Part shown: positions 33,804-42,092 of the stretch, piece after piece
Numbering within the stretch: position 1 is the first letter of the stretch
How the letters are laid out: the number at the start of each line of letters is the position of its first letter
Source of the DNA: Chloroflexota bacterium
GTDB taxonomy: Bacteria > Chloroflexota > Anaerolineae > Anaerolineales > UBA4823
Assembly: GCA_029782365.1 (NCBI GenBank)
Contig: JAKOUW010000009.1
Coordinates: 1 to 64,000 of the forward strand
Length of the DNA: 64,000 nucleotides
Direction of reading: 5' to 3'
Position numbers and translations under genes: made by a program
The notes under the pieces: generated by a model
Database searches by the model: none
Seen by the model: only the letters and a program-made list of their open reading frames with translations
What the model was told of the DNA's origin: nothing

Positions 33804-34405
33804 TCGCCCTCATCGATTATGGCATCGGCAACCTGCGTTCGGTGGAAAAGGCGCTCAGCGCCGCTGGCGCTGACGTCCGCCTGACCGAAGACCCCGAGGT
33901 GATCTTGAACGCTCACAAAGTCGTGCTGCCAGGGGTAGGGGCGTTCGCCGATGGCATGTCCGGCCTGCGCCAGCGCGGCCTGGAAAGCGCTGTGCGCCAG
34001 ATCGTCGAGCGGGGAACACCGCTGCTGGGTATCTGCGTGGGCATGCAGCTCTTGTTTGAGGTTGGCGAAGAGTTGGGCGAACATCCCGGCCTGGGCCTGC
34101 TGCCCGGGCGGGTGCGGCGTTTCTCTGCTGCGAGCTTGAAAGTGCCGCAGACGGGCTGGAATCAACTGCTGAACTGCGCCAGTCACCCCCTGCTGCAAAA
34201 TTTGCCCGCAGATAGTTACGCCTATTTCAACCACAGCTATTACTGCGCTGCCGCCCAGGCCGACGATATCCTGGCGTACACCGAATACGGTCTGCAATAC
34301 GCCAGCGTGGTCGGGCGCGGCCGGCTGTATGGCGTACAGTTCCATCCTGAAAAAAGCCAGGCGGTCGGTCTGCAAATTTTGCGCAATTTTGTGGAGCGCG
34401 GCTGA
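33800..34405 (+). CDS. hisH: Imidazole glycerol phosphate synthase, glutaminase subunit
   Basis: 201 residues, class I glutamine amidotransferase. Start GTG (overlap GTGA with hisB). [15 protein letters not shown], oxyanion/nucleophile region [13 protein letters not shown] (Cys) and C-terminal [10 protein letters not shown] (His, Glu) complete the triad. It supplies ammonia to HisF. Its stop overlaps the hisA start (TGATG). Confidence 0.95.
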   Translation: MIALIDYGIGNLRSVEKALSAAGADVRLTEDPEVILNAHKVVLPGVGAFADGMSGLRQRGLESAVRQIVERGTPLLGICVGMQLLFEVGEELGEHPGLGLLPGRVRRFSAASLKVPQTGWNQLLNCASHPLLQNLPADSYAYFNHSYYCAAAQADDILAYTEYGLQYASVVGRGRLYGVQFHPEKSQAVGLQILRNFVERG

Positions 34406-35136
34406 TGGACGCTTTCACGATTTATCCTGCCATCGACTTGCGTCAGGGTCAGGTGGTGCGCCTGCGCCGGGGCGATCTGACCCGCCAGATAGTGTACAAT
34501 GCTGACCCGGCTGCCCAGGCCGCGCAGTGGGTACAGGCCGGGGCGCGCTGGATCCACGTTGTCAATTTGGACGGCGCTTTCGGCCAGGCAGATGGCGCCA
34601 ACCAGGCAGCGCTGCAGGCTATTTTGTCCGTTTGCCGCACCGAGGGCGTGCAGGTGCAGTTTGGCGGCGGCCTGCGCACGCTCGAAGCAGTTGGGCAGGC
34701 CCTGGAGATGGGCGTGGGGCGCCTTCTGCTGGGCACTGCGGCCGTGCAAAACCCGGCGCTGGTGCAGGCCGCCCTGCAGCAGTTTGGCTCGGAGCGCGTG
34801 GGGGCGGCCCTGGACGCCGAGCAAGGGATGATTAAAACGCACGGTTGGGTGCAGTCAAGTGGAATCGGCGCGCTAGAGCTGGGCCAGCGTTTGTTTGCGG
34901 CTGGTTTGCGGCGCGTCATCTATACAGATATCGCCCGCGACGGCACAGGCGTTGGGGCAAACCTGCCTGCCAGCCTGGCTTTGCAACAGGCCAGCGGGCT
35001 GGCAGTGATTGTCTCGGGAGGCATCCATAGCCTGGATGAAATTCGCCAGGCGCGCCGGTTCGGGTTGGCTGGTGTGATCGCCGGGCGTGCCCTTTACGAG
35101 GGTGAATTCAGCTTGCAGGAGGCGCTGGCATGTTAG
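34405..35136 (+). CDS. hisA: ProFAR isomerase
   Basis: 243 residues, TIM barrel. It begins [19 protein letters not shown] and includes [11 protein letters not shown] and [12 protein letters not shown], with the two half-barrel phosphate-binding motifs. It isomerises the ribose of ProFAR. It overlaps hisH by 1 nt and hisF by 7 nt. Confidence 0.95.
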   Translation: MDAFTIYPAIDLRQGQVVRLRRGDLTRQIVYNADPAAQAAQWVQAGARWIHVVNLDGAFGQADGANQAALQAILSVCRTEGVQVQFGGGLRTLEAVGQALEMGVGRLLLGTAAVQNPALVQAALQQFGSERVGAALDAEQGMIKTHGWVQSSGIGALELGQRLFAAGLRRVIYTDIARDGTGVGANLPASLALQQASGLAVIVSGGIHSLDEIRQARRFGLAGVIAGRALYEGEFSLQEALAC

Positions 35137-35921
35137 CCAAACGGATTATCCCCTGCCTGGATGTCAAAGATGGCCGCGTGGTCAAAGGAGTGCAGTTTGT
35201 AAACCTGCGCGATGCTGGCGATCCCGTGGAGCAGGCTCAACTATACGACCGCATGGGCGCCGACGAGCTGGTCTTCCTGGATATTTCCGCCAGCCCTGAA
35301 GGCCGCCAGACAACCGCTGGAATGGTGCGCCAGGTGGCCGACCAGGTGTTCTTACCGCTAACGGTGGGCGGCGGCATTCGCAGCCAGGATGATATGCGCC
35401 GCATCCTGCTGGCCGGCGCGGATAAGGTCAGCGTCAACACCGCCGCCGTGCAGCATCCCGAGATCTTAAGCCAGGGCGCCGGGCGCTTCGGCAGCCAATG
35501 CATCGTATTGGCCATCGACGCCCGGCAGCGCGCCTCCGGTGACTGGGAAGTGTACACCCACGGCGGGCGCACCCCGACCGGCCTGGACGCGGTGGAATGG
35601 GCACGGCGGGGTGTAGAGTTAGGCGCTGGCGAGATTCTGCTGACCAGCATGGATGCGGATGGCTCCCTGGACGGTTATGACATTCCCCTGACTCGGGCGG
35701 TCTGCCAGGTGGTTAACGTGCCGGTTATCGCCAGCGGGGGCGCAGGCCGCCTGGAGCACTTCGCGGCGGTGCTTACCCAAGGCCAGGCGGATGCCGCTCT
35801 GGCTGCTTCATTGTTCCACGACAAGAAACTCACCGTCGGTCAGGTCAAACGCTTTTTACTGGAGCGCGGCCTGCCGATTCGCCCGGTCGGGCTCGACCAG
35901 GGTTTTGAAGGGTTGATATGA
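35130..35921 (+). CDS. hisF: Imidazole glycerol phosphate synthase, cyclase subunit
   Basis: 263 residues, TIM barrel: [46 protein letters not shown] and [12 protein letters not shown], with the catalytic Asp residues in the first and third of these. It joins ammonia from HisH to PRFAR, yielding IGP and AICAR. It overlaps hisI as ATGA. Confidence 0.95.
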   Translation: MLAKRIIPCLDVKDGRVVKGVQFVNLRDAGDPVEQAQLYDRMGADELVFLDISASPEGRQTTAGMVRQVADQVFLPLTVGGGIRSQDDMRRILLAGADKVSVNTAAVQHPEILSQGAGRFGSQCIVLAIDARQRASGDWEVYTHGGRTPTGLDAVEWARRGVELGAGEILLTSMDADGSLDGYDIPLTRAVCQVVNVPVIASGGAGRLEHFAAVLTQGQADAALAASLFHDKKLTVGQVKRFLLERGLPIRPVGLDQGFEGLI

Positions 35922-36229
35922 TCGAGATCAATTTCGACGCCAATGGATTGGTCCCGGCCGTGGTGCAGGACGCCGACAGCGGCCAGGTGTTGATGGTTGC
36001 CTGGATGGACGCCGAAGCTCTGCGCCTGACACGGGAAACCGGCCTGGCTCACTTCTGGAGCCGCAGCCGAGGAAAATTGTGGCTCAAAGGCGAGACCTCC
36101 GGCCATTACCTGCACGTCCACGAAGTGAACGTCGACTGCGACGCCGACACCCTGCTGGTGAAAGCCCATCCAGATGGCCCGGTTTGCCACACCGGTGAAA
36201 CCAGTTGTTTTTACCGCAATTTAGAATAG
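35918..36229 (+). CDS. hisI: Phosphoribosyl-AMP cyclohydrolase
   Basis: 103 residues; monofunctional. Conserved [27 protein letters not shown] and the metal-binding DCDADTLLV followed by [11 protein letters not shown]. It opens the adenine ring of PR-AMP. HisE follows as a separate gene 13 nt on, whereas many bacteria have the two fused. Confidence 0.95.
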   Translation: MIEINFDANGLVPAVVQDADSGQVLMVAWMDAEALRLTRETGLAHFWSRSRGKLWLKGETSGHYLHVHEVNVDCDADTLLVKAHPDGPVCHTGETSCFYRNLE

Positions 36230-36242
36230 AGAGGCAACTGCT

Positions 36243-36533
36243 ATGTTTGAAGAACTTTTCGCGCTGATCCAGGATCGCAAAGCAAATCCACAGCCAGGAT
36301 CGTACACCAACCAATTATTCAGCCAGGGCGAGGATAAAATCCTGAAGAAGGTTGGGGAAGAGGCGATGGAAGTGATCCTGGCCGGCAAAGGCCAGGGCAA
36401 ACAACGCCTGGTCGAGGAAATCTCGGACCTTTTTTATCACAGCTTTGTACTGCTGGCCAACTACGATCTGACCCTGGAGGATATTGACGCCGAACTGCGC
36501 AAGCGCCACGGCGTCCGGCGGGAACCTTCATAA
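36243..36533 (+). CDS. hisE: Phosphoribosyl-ATP pyrophosphatase
   Basis: 96 residues, MazG-like helical fold: GSYTNQLF, KKVGEEAMEVILAGK and EISDLFYHSFVLL contain the Mg2+-binding acidic residues. It is the last gene of the operon. A weak CCTGAG/CTCAGG hairpin lies at about 36550-36572, without a U-tract. Confidence 0.94.
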   Translation: MFEELFALIQDRKANPQPGSYTNQLFSQGEDKILKKVGEEAMEVILAGKGQGKQRLVEEISDLFYHSFVLLANYDLTLEDIDAELRKRHGVRREPS

Positions 36534-36576
36534 AACAGCCAGGGATTGAGCCTGAGTGCCGCTCAGTCTCAGGTGA

Positions 36577-37629
36577 TTAATCCGCCGCGCCTGGCCCGCT
36601 GATAGCCGGTTGGGATTTATTTAGGAGCTGGCGGATCCAACCGCCCAGCGCAAGTCCGCCGCCAATCAGCAGAGCCAGGATGACAACCGAGAGATAATCA
36701 ATAATCGGAATGCGGATGATTTCATTCAACGCAGCCCAGCGCCCATAATACACCCAGACTGCGCCGCCAAAATACAGCGCCAGAGCCATCAGCTTCGGCC
36801 AAAGCGGCCAGCGCAAACCGTGCATTTGCGTCAGGATGAACAGGGCGCCAAAACCGAAGAAAAACATCGGCCATAAGTTGTTGCCCTGCACCAGGGCGAC
36901 AATCGTGCCGTGGATGGCCACCATCAATTCCTGCGTGACCATCCAATACCGGTTGAGGTGGATCCGGGTCAGGAACAGGCTGCCCTGAAGGAGCAGCAAA
37001 AACATGTAGAAGAAGCCAACCAGATGACCGGGCGTTGAAACCATCGGGTGGTACCAGAAAGTATAAATTGTCGCCCAGGCGAAGAAATAACCGTGGTATT
37101 TGCGGGCCCAGGCGATGATCTCATCCTTGATCGGCGCCTTCTTGCCAAAGAACAAGCCGCGGCGCTTATTTTCCATGAGAAGTACCCAGACCAGAAGAAC
37201 GATCACCGAGCCCTGGGAAGAAAAAATCGAGACATCTTGCGCCAGACCATCGTAAAAAATGTGGGTCTGGATGAAATGAATAACGATGAACAGGGCATTC
37301 ACACCCAACGCAGCGATATTCACGCCGTGTAGGCCGTTGGTATACGTTTTTACCTTATTTTGGGCGTAATAAATCAAGCCCCACATGCTGACCTGGTGGA
37401 GCAGATACAATCCCCAGGCGCTTAAACGCGTCCAGGTGGTGGGTTGAGGCAGCTTCCAATAATACCAGGCAGGGCCTTGGTCCGGCAGCAGTTGGATCGC
37501 CTCTAACCGCTGGCCGGCCCAGGCGATCAGCAGTGTGAACAAGAAACTGAATAAAATCCCGCCCCACAAAGTAAGGTTGGCAGTGCGGCTTGATTCGATT
37601 GTCATAGCGTTTTTATAATCTCGATCCAT
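36577..37629 (-). CDS. Polytopic membrane protein of unknown function
   Basis: 350 residues from the ATG at 37629, preceded by GGAGG at 7 nt; an upstream in-frame ATG at 37653 lacks a site. About nine to ten hydrophobic helices alternate with short loops. It has aromatic-rich phrases such as WYYWKLPQP and FWYHPMVSTPGHLVGFF, and several His residues inside or near helices (FIVIHFIQTHIF, VAIHGTIVAL), which might bind a metal or haem. I do not recognise the family. It has a consensus promoter and stands alone. Confidence 0.6.
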   Translation of the reverse strand: MDRDYKNAMTIESSRTANLTLWGGILFSFLFTLLIAWAGQRLEAIQLLPDQGPAWYYWKLPQPTTWTRLSAWGLYLLHQVSMWGLIYYAQNKVKTYTNGLHGVNIAALGVNALFIVIHFIQTHIFYDGLAQDVSIFSSQGSVIVLLVWVLLMENKRRGLFFGKKAPIKDEIIAWARKYHGYFFAWATIYTFWYHPMVSTPGHLVGFFYMFLLLLQGSLFLTRIHLNRYWMVTQELMVAIHGTIVALVQGNNLWPMFFFGFGALFILTQMHGLRWPLWPKLMALALYFGGAVWVYYGRWAALNEIIRIPIIDYLSVVILALLIGGGLALGGWIRQLLNKSQPAISGPGAAD

Positions 37630-37667
37630 GAAAGGCCTCCAGGAAAATTTCACCTTGGTTTGACCAA

Positions 37668-37713
37668 ATTATACTCTTTTGTACATTTTGTGTCAATATA
37701 ATATATACATTTT
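37668..37713 (-). promoter_or_regulatory. Promoter of the polytopic membrane protein with repeated elements
   Basis: TTGACA (37696-37691), 17-nt spacer, TATAAT (37673-37668), a near-perfect consensus. On the plus strand TACATTTT occurs at 37682-37689 and 37706-37713 (24 bp apart), each followed by a similar TRT..CAAT. One copy lies in the spacer, so a repressor site is possible. Confidence 0.7.
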
Positions 37714-37812
37714 ATATACAATCTTCCACCCGAGATGATAAGGCGAGGCTTGATTGAAGATACGTATCGCATGCAACAACGTTTCCAGCGATGATTTAAT
37801 TAATTTTCCCTC

Positions 37813-37863
37813 TTGACAAATTAGAACAATTATTCTATTATATAGTCGTTAGAACAAATGTTC
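37813..37863 (+). promoter_or_regulatory. Promoter of the 37901 gene with two inverted repeats
   Basis: TTGACA (37813-37818), 17-nt spacer, TATTAT (37836-37841). AGAACAATTATTCT (37823-37836) fills the spacer, and GAACAAATGTTC (37852-37863), a perfect GAAC-N4-GTTC, lies just after the start point. The latter has the core of the Gram-positive LexA (SOS) box. Confidence 0.7.
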
Positions 37864-37900
37864 ACCAAATGTCTCGTATTCAAAAAATGGAGAAAATAAA

Positions 37901-38620
37901 ATGAACGCCCCCTTCCCTCAAATCTTTCCAAATCTTCGCCGGTTGAACCGCGGCCTGGCCTTTGGGGTGCTCATTGTGGTCGCCCTGCTGGCATTCGAAA
38001 TGTTTAATTACAGTACCACCGATTTTGCCCTGGCCGACCTTTTGGGCAACCTGCAATTTATCGGCATCAAATGGTCAACCATCCTGGCTATTGCCTTCTG
38101 CGGCATTGACTTTGCCGGCATCGCCCGCCTGTTCACCCCCGAACAAGGCGCCGATGAACCGGCCGAAATATGGTATTTGTTCGGTGCCTGGCTCCTGGCT
38201 GCTTCGATGAACGCCATCCTGACCTGGTGGGGTGTGTCGATCGCCATCCTCAATCACCAGACTTTGGGCAACGCAGTCATCAGCCGTGACATCCTACTCA
38301 AAGTCGTCCCCATCTTCGTCGCCATCATGGTCTGGCTGATCCGCATTCTGATTATTGGCACCTTCTCCGTTGCCGGTGATCGCATGTTCAGCCAGGGAGA
38401 CCGCCGCGGCCGCTCTTCGTTCAACCGTACCAACCCCGTGCGCCCAGCTCAGCCTGCTCTGCGCACCCTGCCCCAGGCCACCGGCGCCCCAACGTTCCGC
38501 CCTGCCACCAAGCCTTCACCCAACGCTCAACCGGGCTACGCCCGGCCTGAACCCACATACCACCCCATCGGTATGAGTAGCGGCGGCCCACAACCGCATG
38601 ATCCCAACGCTCGCCGCTAA
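37901..38620 (+). CDS. Membrane protein with Pro-rich cytoplasmic tail
   Basis: 239 residues. Four hydrophobic helices (about 20-38, 55-75, 88-108, 128-152), then a C-terminal tail of about 85 residues rich in Pro, Arg, Asn and Gln (NPVRPAQPALRTLPQATG and similar), likely disordered. No enzymatic motif. Alone between a strong, apparently operated promoter and a strong terminator, so it is a monocistronic and probably conditionally expressed gene. The function is unknown. Confidence 0.6.
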   Translation: MNAPFPQIFPNLRRLNRGLAFGVLIVVALLAFEMFNYSTTDFALADLLGNLQFIGIKWSTILAIAFCGIDFAGIARLFTPEQGADEPAEIWYLFGAWLLAASMNAILTWWGVSIAILNHQTLGNAVISRDILLKVVPIFVAIMVWLIRILIIGTFSVAGDRMFSQGDRRGRSSFNRTNPVRPAQPALRTLPQATGAPTFRPATKPSPNAQPGYARPEPTYHPIGMSSGGPQPHDPNARR

Positions 38621-38636
38621 GCTTTCTCTTCAAAAG

Positions 38637-38671
38637 AAAGGGCTGTCTCAAAAGGACAGCCCTTTCTTTTT
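38637..38671 (+). terminator. Terminator of the 37901 gene
   Basis: 11-bp stem AAAGGGCTGTC / GACAGCCCTTT, loop TCAAAAG, then CTTTTT. Confidence 0.9.
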
Positions 38672-38686
38672 ATCCTCTAAAATGAA

Positions 38687-38881
38687 AGCCGGGCGTGGGG
38701 GGGACACGTCCGGCTATCTAAGGAGGCCACCAGGTTTTGCACGGGGGGGACGAGCAAAAACTTTGTTTGGTGGATGACGCCTGAATAACCAATAAAGGAG
38801 GCAGGTGTCTTGATAAATATACCCCAAATTATCTGCTGCTGCATTAATACTGGATTAGTATTATCCGATTTAGTTTTTTTT
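38687..38881 (+). ncRNA. Candidate structured RNA of unknown class
   Basis: The gap between a terminator and the convergent NYN gene is dense with structure. Hairpin 1 (38687-38715): 11-bp stem AGCCGGGCGTG / CACGTCCGGCT, loop GGGGGGA. Hairpin 2 (38727-38773): CCACCA / TGGTGG, inner GTTTTGC / GCAAAAAC, loop with another run of seven G. Hairpin 3 (38776-38809): GACGCCTG / CAGGTGTC with AAAGGAGG in the loop. A fourth, TAATACT / AGTATTA (38845-38863), precedes a T8 tract. The single mismatches in stems 1 and 3 are G-U only if the plus strand is transcribed. A possible -10 TAAAAT is at 38678-38683. No protein start is convincing here. Confidence 0.4.
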
Positions 38882-39355
38882 CGTTTTTCTTGCCTCGAAA
38901 ATTTCAAGCCACTGCGCCACTTCATTTTCATCCAGGCCTGCCTCCTGGTGTGAACCGGATGCTTTGGATGATTGCCGCATTACGGTTCGCATTTCCTCTG
39001 CAAAGGCTGGTGAGGATTTCACCAGAGCATGCATGGAGCGAGCGTAGGTTTGCACGCGTTGGTCCGAGCTGACCACCAGCCAGTTGCGCGCCGCTCGCCC
39101 CAATTTTTCAAGACGAGAGCGGATCGCTTCATCTGCTGCCAGCCCCGCTCGCACGAAATGAACTGCCAGGGTGCCATACTTACGCATACCTGACTGACCT
39201 GGTTGGGCGTTGTCGAAATACACTTCCACCTGCTTGCGGCTCAGGCGCGCATACTCCTGCAGCAGGCGGATTAATTCCTGCTCGTCATCCAGATGCGTCA
39301 AAGAAAGACCTGATATATGTGGAATCAAATTATGTCCATCGATGATAACCGGCAC
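38870..39355 (-). CDS. NYN-domain (YacP-like) ribonuclease
   Basis: 161 residues. It starts at a GTG, PVIIDGHNLIPH (the catalytic Asp of the PIN-like fold), followed by VEVYFDNAQ, VHFVRAGLAADEAI and LVVSSDQRVQTYA, the acidic set of NYN/YacP nucleases. Bacterial YacP (Rae1) cleaves mRNA on the ribosome; whether this one does so is inference. The start is set by a TAAAAT box 6 nt upstream, which makes the mRNA leaderless. It is divergent from the LysM gene. The C-terminus is Lys-rich. Confidence 0.8.
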   Translation of the reverse strand: MPVIIDGHNLIPHISGLSLTHLDDEQELIRLLQEYARLSRKQVEVYFDNAQPGQSGMRKYGTLAVHFVRAGLAADEAIRSRLEKLGRAARNWLVVSSDQRVQTYARSMHALVKSSPAFAEEMRTVMRQSSKASGSHQEAGLDENEVAQWLEIFEARKTKKN

Positions 39356-39361
39356 AGCTTC

Positions 39362-39367
39362 ATTTTA
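39362..39367 (-). promoter_or_regulatory. -10 box of the NYN gene (leaderless)
   Basis: TAAAAT on the minus strand, 6 nt before the GTG start. Confidence 0.55.
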
Positions 39368-39415
39368 TCCTAGAAAAGCACGAATTTTATGCTATCATGT
39401 CAGAAAAGGACGGTT

Positions 39416-40228
39416 ATGAACTGGAAGCGCTTTTTTTATATCCTGGTTTTCAATGTGTTGATTGCCACTGCAACCACCTGGTTGGTGTTGAAAGTGTGGG
39501 AAAAGAAACCCCAGGTAGAATCGGCTGCCACGGTGATGGTGACTGTGCTGGTCACCGTGCCCGTACCTGTTCCTCAAACAGTGATTCCCACCATCCCTGG
39601 TACGGAAATTACCCCAGAAGGTTTTTTCAACAGCGGCGCCCCCAGCGAGACACCCATTCCGCTGCAAGCCTATATTGTTCAGACCGGCGATATCTTGAGC
39701 AAAATAGCTATCCAATTTCATGTCTCTGTGGACGATATCCTGCGCGCCAACAATCTGAGTGATCCAAATAACATCTATGTCGGGCAAAAACTGCTCATCC
39801 CGGTCGTCCCACTGCCCACCGAGACGCCCGCCGCGCCGCCCACCGAAATTCCTACCATCACTCCGCTGCCTTCGCGCACCGCCACACCCACTGCCACACC
39901 CACAACTGATACCTCCCCGCCGCGCCTGGTCATCGAGAGCATCCAGGGCGCAGGCATCCTCGACAGCGAGCTGGTCAAAATTGTGCACACCGGCGGCGGG
40001 CAAGCTGTACTGGAATCCTGGCGGCTGGAGAACGGGCGCGGGGACGTCTTCACTTTCCCGCGCCTGAGCTTGTTCCCCGGCGCGGTGGTTTTTATCCACT
40101 CAAACAAAGGCAATAACAGCGCCACAGACTTATATTGGAATTCGCCCCACACGGTGTGGAAATCAGGCGACACGGCGGTTTTGCGCGATCAGAGAGGCAA
40201 TGAAATCGCATCCTACCTCTTACCATAA
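39416..40228 (+). CDS. LysM protein with C-terminal lamin-tail-like domain
   Basis: 270 residues from the ATG at 39416 (AAAAGGA upstream). One membrane anchor at about 6-26, a Val/Pro/Thr-rich linker, then a LysM domain at about 85-131 (YIVQTGDILSKIAIQFHVS...YVGQKLLIP, shown in part). A Pro/Thr-rich stretch (TPTATPTTDTSPP) leads to a domain at about 172-268 with ESWRLENGRGDVFTFP and FIHSNKGNNSATDLYW, which resembles lamin-tail domains. The protein should be anchored and bind peptidoglycan or glycan outside the membrane. Divergent from the NYN gene; followed by DUF1992. Confidence 0.78.
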   Translation: MNWKRFFYILVFNVLIATATTWLVLKVWEKKPQVESAATVMVTVLVTVPVPVPQTVIPTIPGTEITPEGFFNSGAPSETPIPLQAYIVQTGDILSKIAIQFHVSVDDILRANNLSDPNNIYVGQKLLIPVVPLPTETPAAPPTEIPTITPLPSRTATPTATPTTDTSPPRLVIESIQGAGILDSELVKIVHTGGGQAVLESWRLENGRGDVFTFPRLSLFPGAVVFIHSNKGNNSATDLYWNSPHTVWKSGDTAVLRDQRGNEIASYLLP

Positions 40229-40245
40229 TTTATTACAGGTGACAC

Positions 40246-40680
40246 ATGAAATCGATCGAAGAACAAATCAAGAAAGCGATGGAAGAAGGCCAGTTCAAAG
40301 ATCTCAAAGGCAAGGGCAAGCCGCTCAACCTGGACGAAAATCCCTTTGCAGACCCTGATTGGCGGCTGGCGCACCATGTTTTGCAGACCGGAGGCTACTC
40401 CCTGCCTTGGATTGAAACCCGCCACGAGCTGGAGAACGAAATCAGCGCGCTGGAGATTGCCCTGCAGAGCGCCTGGGAGTGGCGACAGGAGGCTCAGGCA
40501 CAATCGCAGGATCAGAAGTGGGTAGAGACTGAATGGCAGCGCGCTCTGTCAGCCTTTGAAGAACGCGTGAGCAAGTTGAATAAACACATCCGCGATTTCA
40601 ACCTGAGCGTGCCATCCGATCGTTTTCAACTGCCTTTACTGCAAGCCAGGCGCATCTTGACGCGGGTCACCGGCGAATAA
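40246..40680 (+). CDS. DUF1992 (DnaJ-homologue subfamily C, member 28-like) protein
   Basis: 144 residues. The motif SIEEQIKKAMEEGQFKDLKG followed by GKPLNLDENPFADP is characteristic of DUF1992. The remainder is a Glu/Gln-rich coiled coil with HIRDFNLSVPSD near the end. The biological role is unknown; the family is linked to DnaJ-type co-chaperones only by homology. It starts 17 nt after the LysM gene. Confidence 0.82.
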   Translation: MKSIEEQIKKAMEEGQFKDLKGKGKPLNLDENPFADPDWRLAHHVLQTGGYSLPWIETRHELENEISALEIALQSAWEWRQEAQAQSQDQKWVETEWQRALSAFEERVSKLNKHIRDFNLSVPSDRFQLPLLQARRILTRVTGE

Positions 40681-40829
40681 CAGCTCAGGCTTCCGGCAAC
40701 CAGGTGAAAATGCAGCAGCGGCAATTCCTGGTATGCTTCGCCGTTTACCACGGTAACCGCCTGCTGCCAGCCCCATTTGGGCGACCTGGCCCTGCACCAC
40801 TTTCAACAGGTCACTCAAGAAAGACTGGT
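40681..40829 (-). pseudogene. HIT-family gene remnant (C-terminal part)
   Basis: Directly after the YcaQ-like stop, the minus strand reads SDLLKVVQGQVAQMGLAAGG and, after a one-base shift near 40755, VVNGEAYQELPLLHFHLVAG. Together these are the C-terminal half of a HIT protein, including the HxHx-type nucleotide-binding triad. The N-terminal half is missing and the frame is broken, so the gene is dead. The piece lies between the YcaQ-like and DUF1992 genes. Confidence 0.6.
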
Positions 40830-40831
40830 TA

Positions 40832-42082
40832 TCACAACGCCGCCAGCAGATTGCGCCCAAATTCAGCAGGCTGGCTGTTTTCAATCACCAGATTTTGGGC
40901 TTTGTGAAAGTGCATAAAATCCCGCATCGCTCCGGCAACTGCCGTGACCAGCTCGTTTTCCAGCTCAACGCCCGGCTCGAGATGCAGTGCTTTTAAGCGT
41001 AAGATTGCCTCTTTTCGCTCCAGCTTCGGATCGAGCCGTCCGATAATGCGTTCATGGTGCAAAATGGGCAAAGAAAAATAGCCATAAACTCTCTTTGGCG
41101 CCGGGGTGTAGGCTTCCAGATGATTGCGAAACCCCCACAGCTGCTCGTCACGCCCCTTGGCCCAGAACAGGCTGTCGAAAAAACTCAAAAAGGTGGTCCG
41201 CATGGCTTTAATCTCCCCTGACTGCGCCTGTTCAAGGGCAGCGATATGATCGCTATGCACCACCATTTCCTGCACCCGGCCGTCAGCCAGGCTGACCTGC
41301 ACCGGCAAGAGCACGCCTTCCGCCAGCAGTCCTTTCACAGCCTGACGCGAAGGAACAGCCTTCCGGTAAGTGTAGGTGGCAGCCTGGTCAACTGTGCAGA
41401 TACCCAGGCAGCGAACCGCCAGCTCCGCCCAATGGCGGTCAACCTCTGCTTCGGAGGGTACGTTGGTATCCACCCAGGCGGGTAAGACGCGCTCGGTCAG
41501 GTCATAGACCCGCTGAAAGTTCACCCGTTCGCTGACCATCAAGTCGCCAAAGGCGAAATACCATTCCAGGGCGCGCTTGGCTGGACTCCAATCCCACCAG
41601 TCGCCGCGCCGGCGGCCATCTGACTTGAAATGTTTGGTGCGCGCCGGGCCTTCCAGCCGGATGTGTTCCAGGACTGATTCCATCATATTCAAATTTTCGC
41701 CGTCCGCCAACCAGCGCTCGTACCAGGAGCTCGGCTCCTGGCGCGCCCGCTTCTTACGCGGCAGGCTGTAGCGATATTCGCTGAGAGGTAAAATAGAAGC
41801 CGCGTGCAGCCAATCTTCATACAATACACGGTGCGCCGGATCATACACCAGGCGCTCGAAATCGCGCGGCTGGTAAGAGCCCAAGCGGCTCCACAGGACG
41901 ATAAAATGGCTGCGCTGCACGACATGCAAGGTGTCGATCTGTAAGGCGCCAACCTGCCTGACGGCCGCCTCGATCTCGGCCATACCAGATTGTGATCCGG
42001 GGGTATTTGGCCGGGCTAACCCCTGGGTGTGCAGCGCCAGAGTACGTGCTGCCTGCAGTGAAATCACTTTCTCACCTGTCAT
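40832..42082 (-). CDS. YcaQ-like winged-helix protein (HTH_42, DNA-crosslink glycosylase family)
   Basis: 416 residues from the ATG at 42082; the frame is open further upstream, but only over the next gene. LQIDTLHVVQRSHFIVLWSRLG, SEYRYSLP, HWAELAVRCLG and the C-terminal PILHHERIIGRLDPKLERK match the YcaQ family, of which some members unhook interstrand crosslinks and others (AlkZ) resist natural-product alkylation. The catalytic QxQ/QxD is not obvious: LHHERIIGRLDPK occupies the place. The gene is 10 nt downstream of a Nudix gene, a plausible nucleotide/DNA repair pairing. Confidence 0.78.
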   Translation of the reverse strand: MTGEKVISLQAARTLALHTQGLARPNTPGSQSGMAEIEAAVRQVGALQIDTLHVVQRSHFIVLWSRLGSYQPRDFERLVYDPAHRVLYEDWLHAASILPLSEYRYSLPRKKRARQEPSSWYERWLADGENLNMMESVLEHIRLEGPARTKHFKSDGRRRGDWWDWSPAKRALEWYFAFGDLMVSERVNFQRVYDLTERVLPAWVDTNVPSEAEVDRHWAELAVRCLGICTVDQAATYTYRKAVPSRQAVKGLLAEGVLLPVQVSLADGRVQEMVVHSDHIAALEQAQSGEIKAMRTTFLSFFDSLFWAKGRDEQLWGFRNHLEAYTPAPKRVYGYFSLPILHHERIIGRLDPKLERKEAILRLKALHLEPGVELENELVTAVAGAMRDFMHFHKAQNLVIENSQPAEFGRNLLAAL

Positions 42083-42092
42083 CGTAGAACTC

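Noticed and set aside
38677..38931. A minus-strand frame of 84 codons over the structured RNA region
   Set aside because: It crosses strong hairpins, has no ribosome-binding site and no similarity to known proteins. The region is better seen as non-coding.
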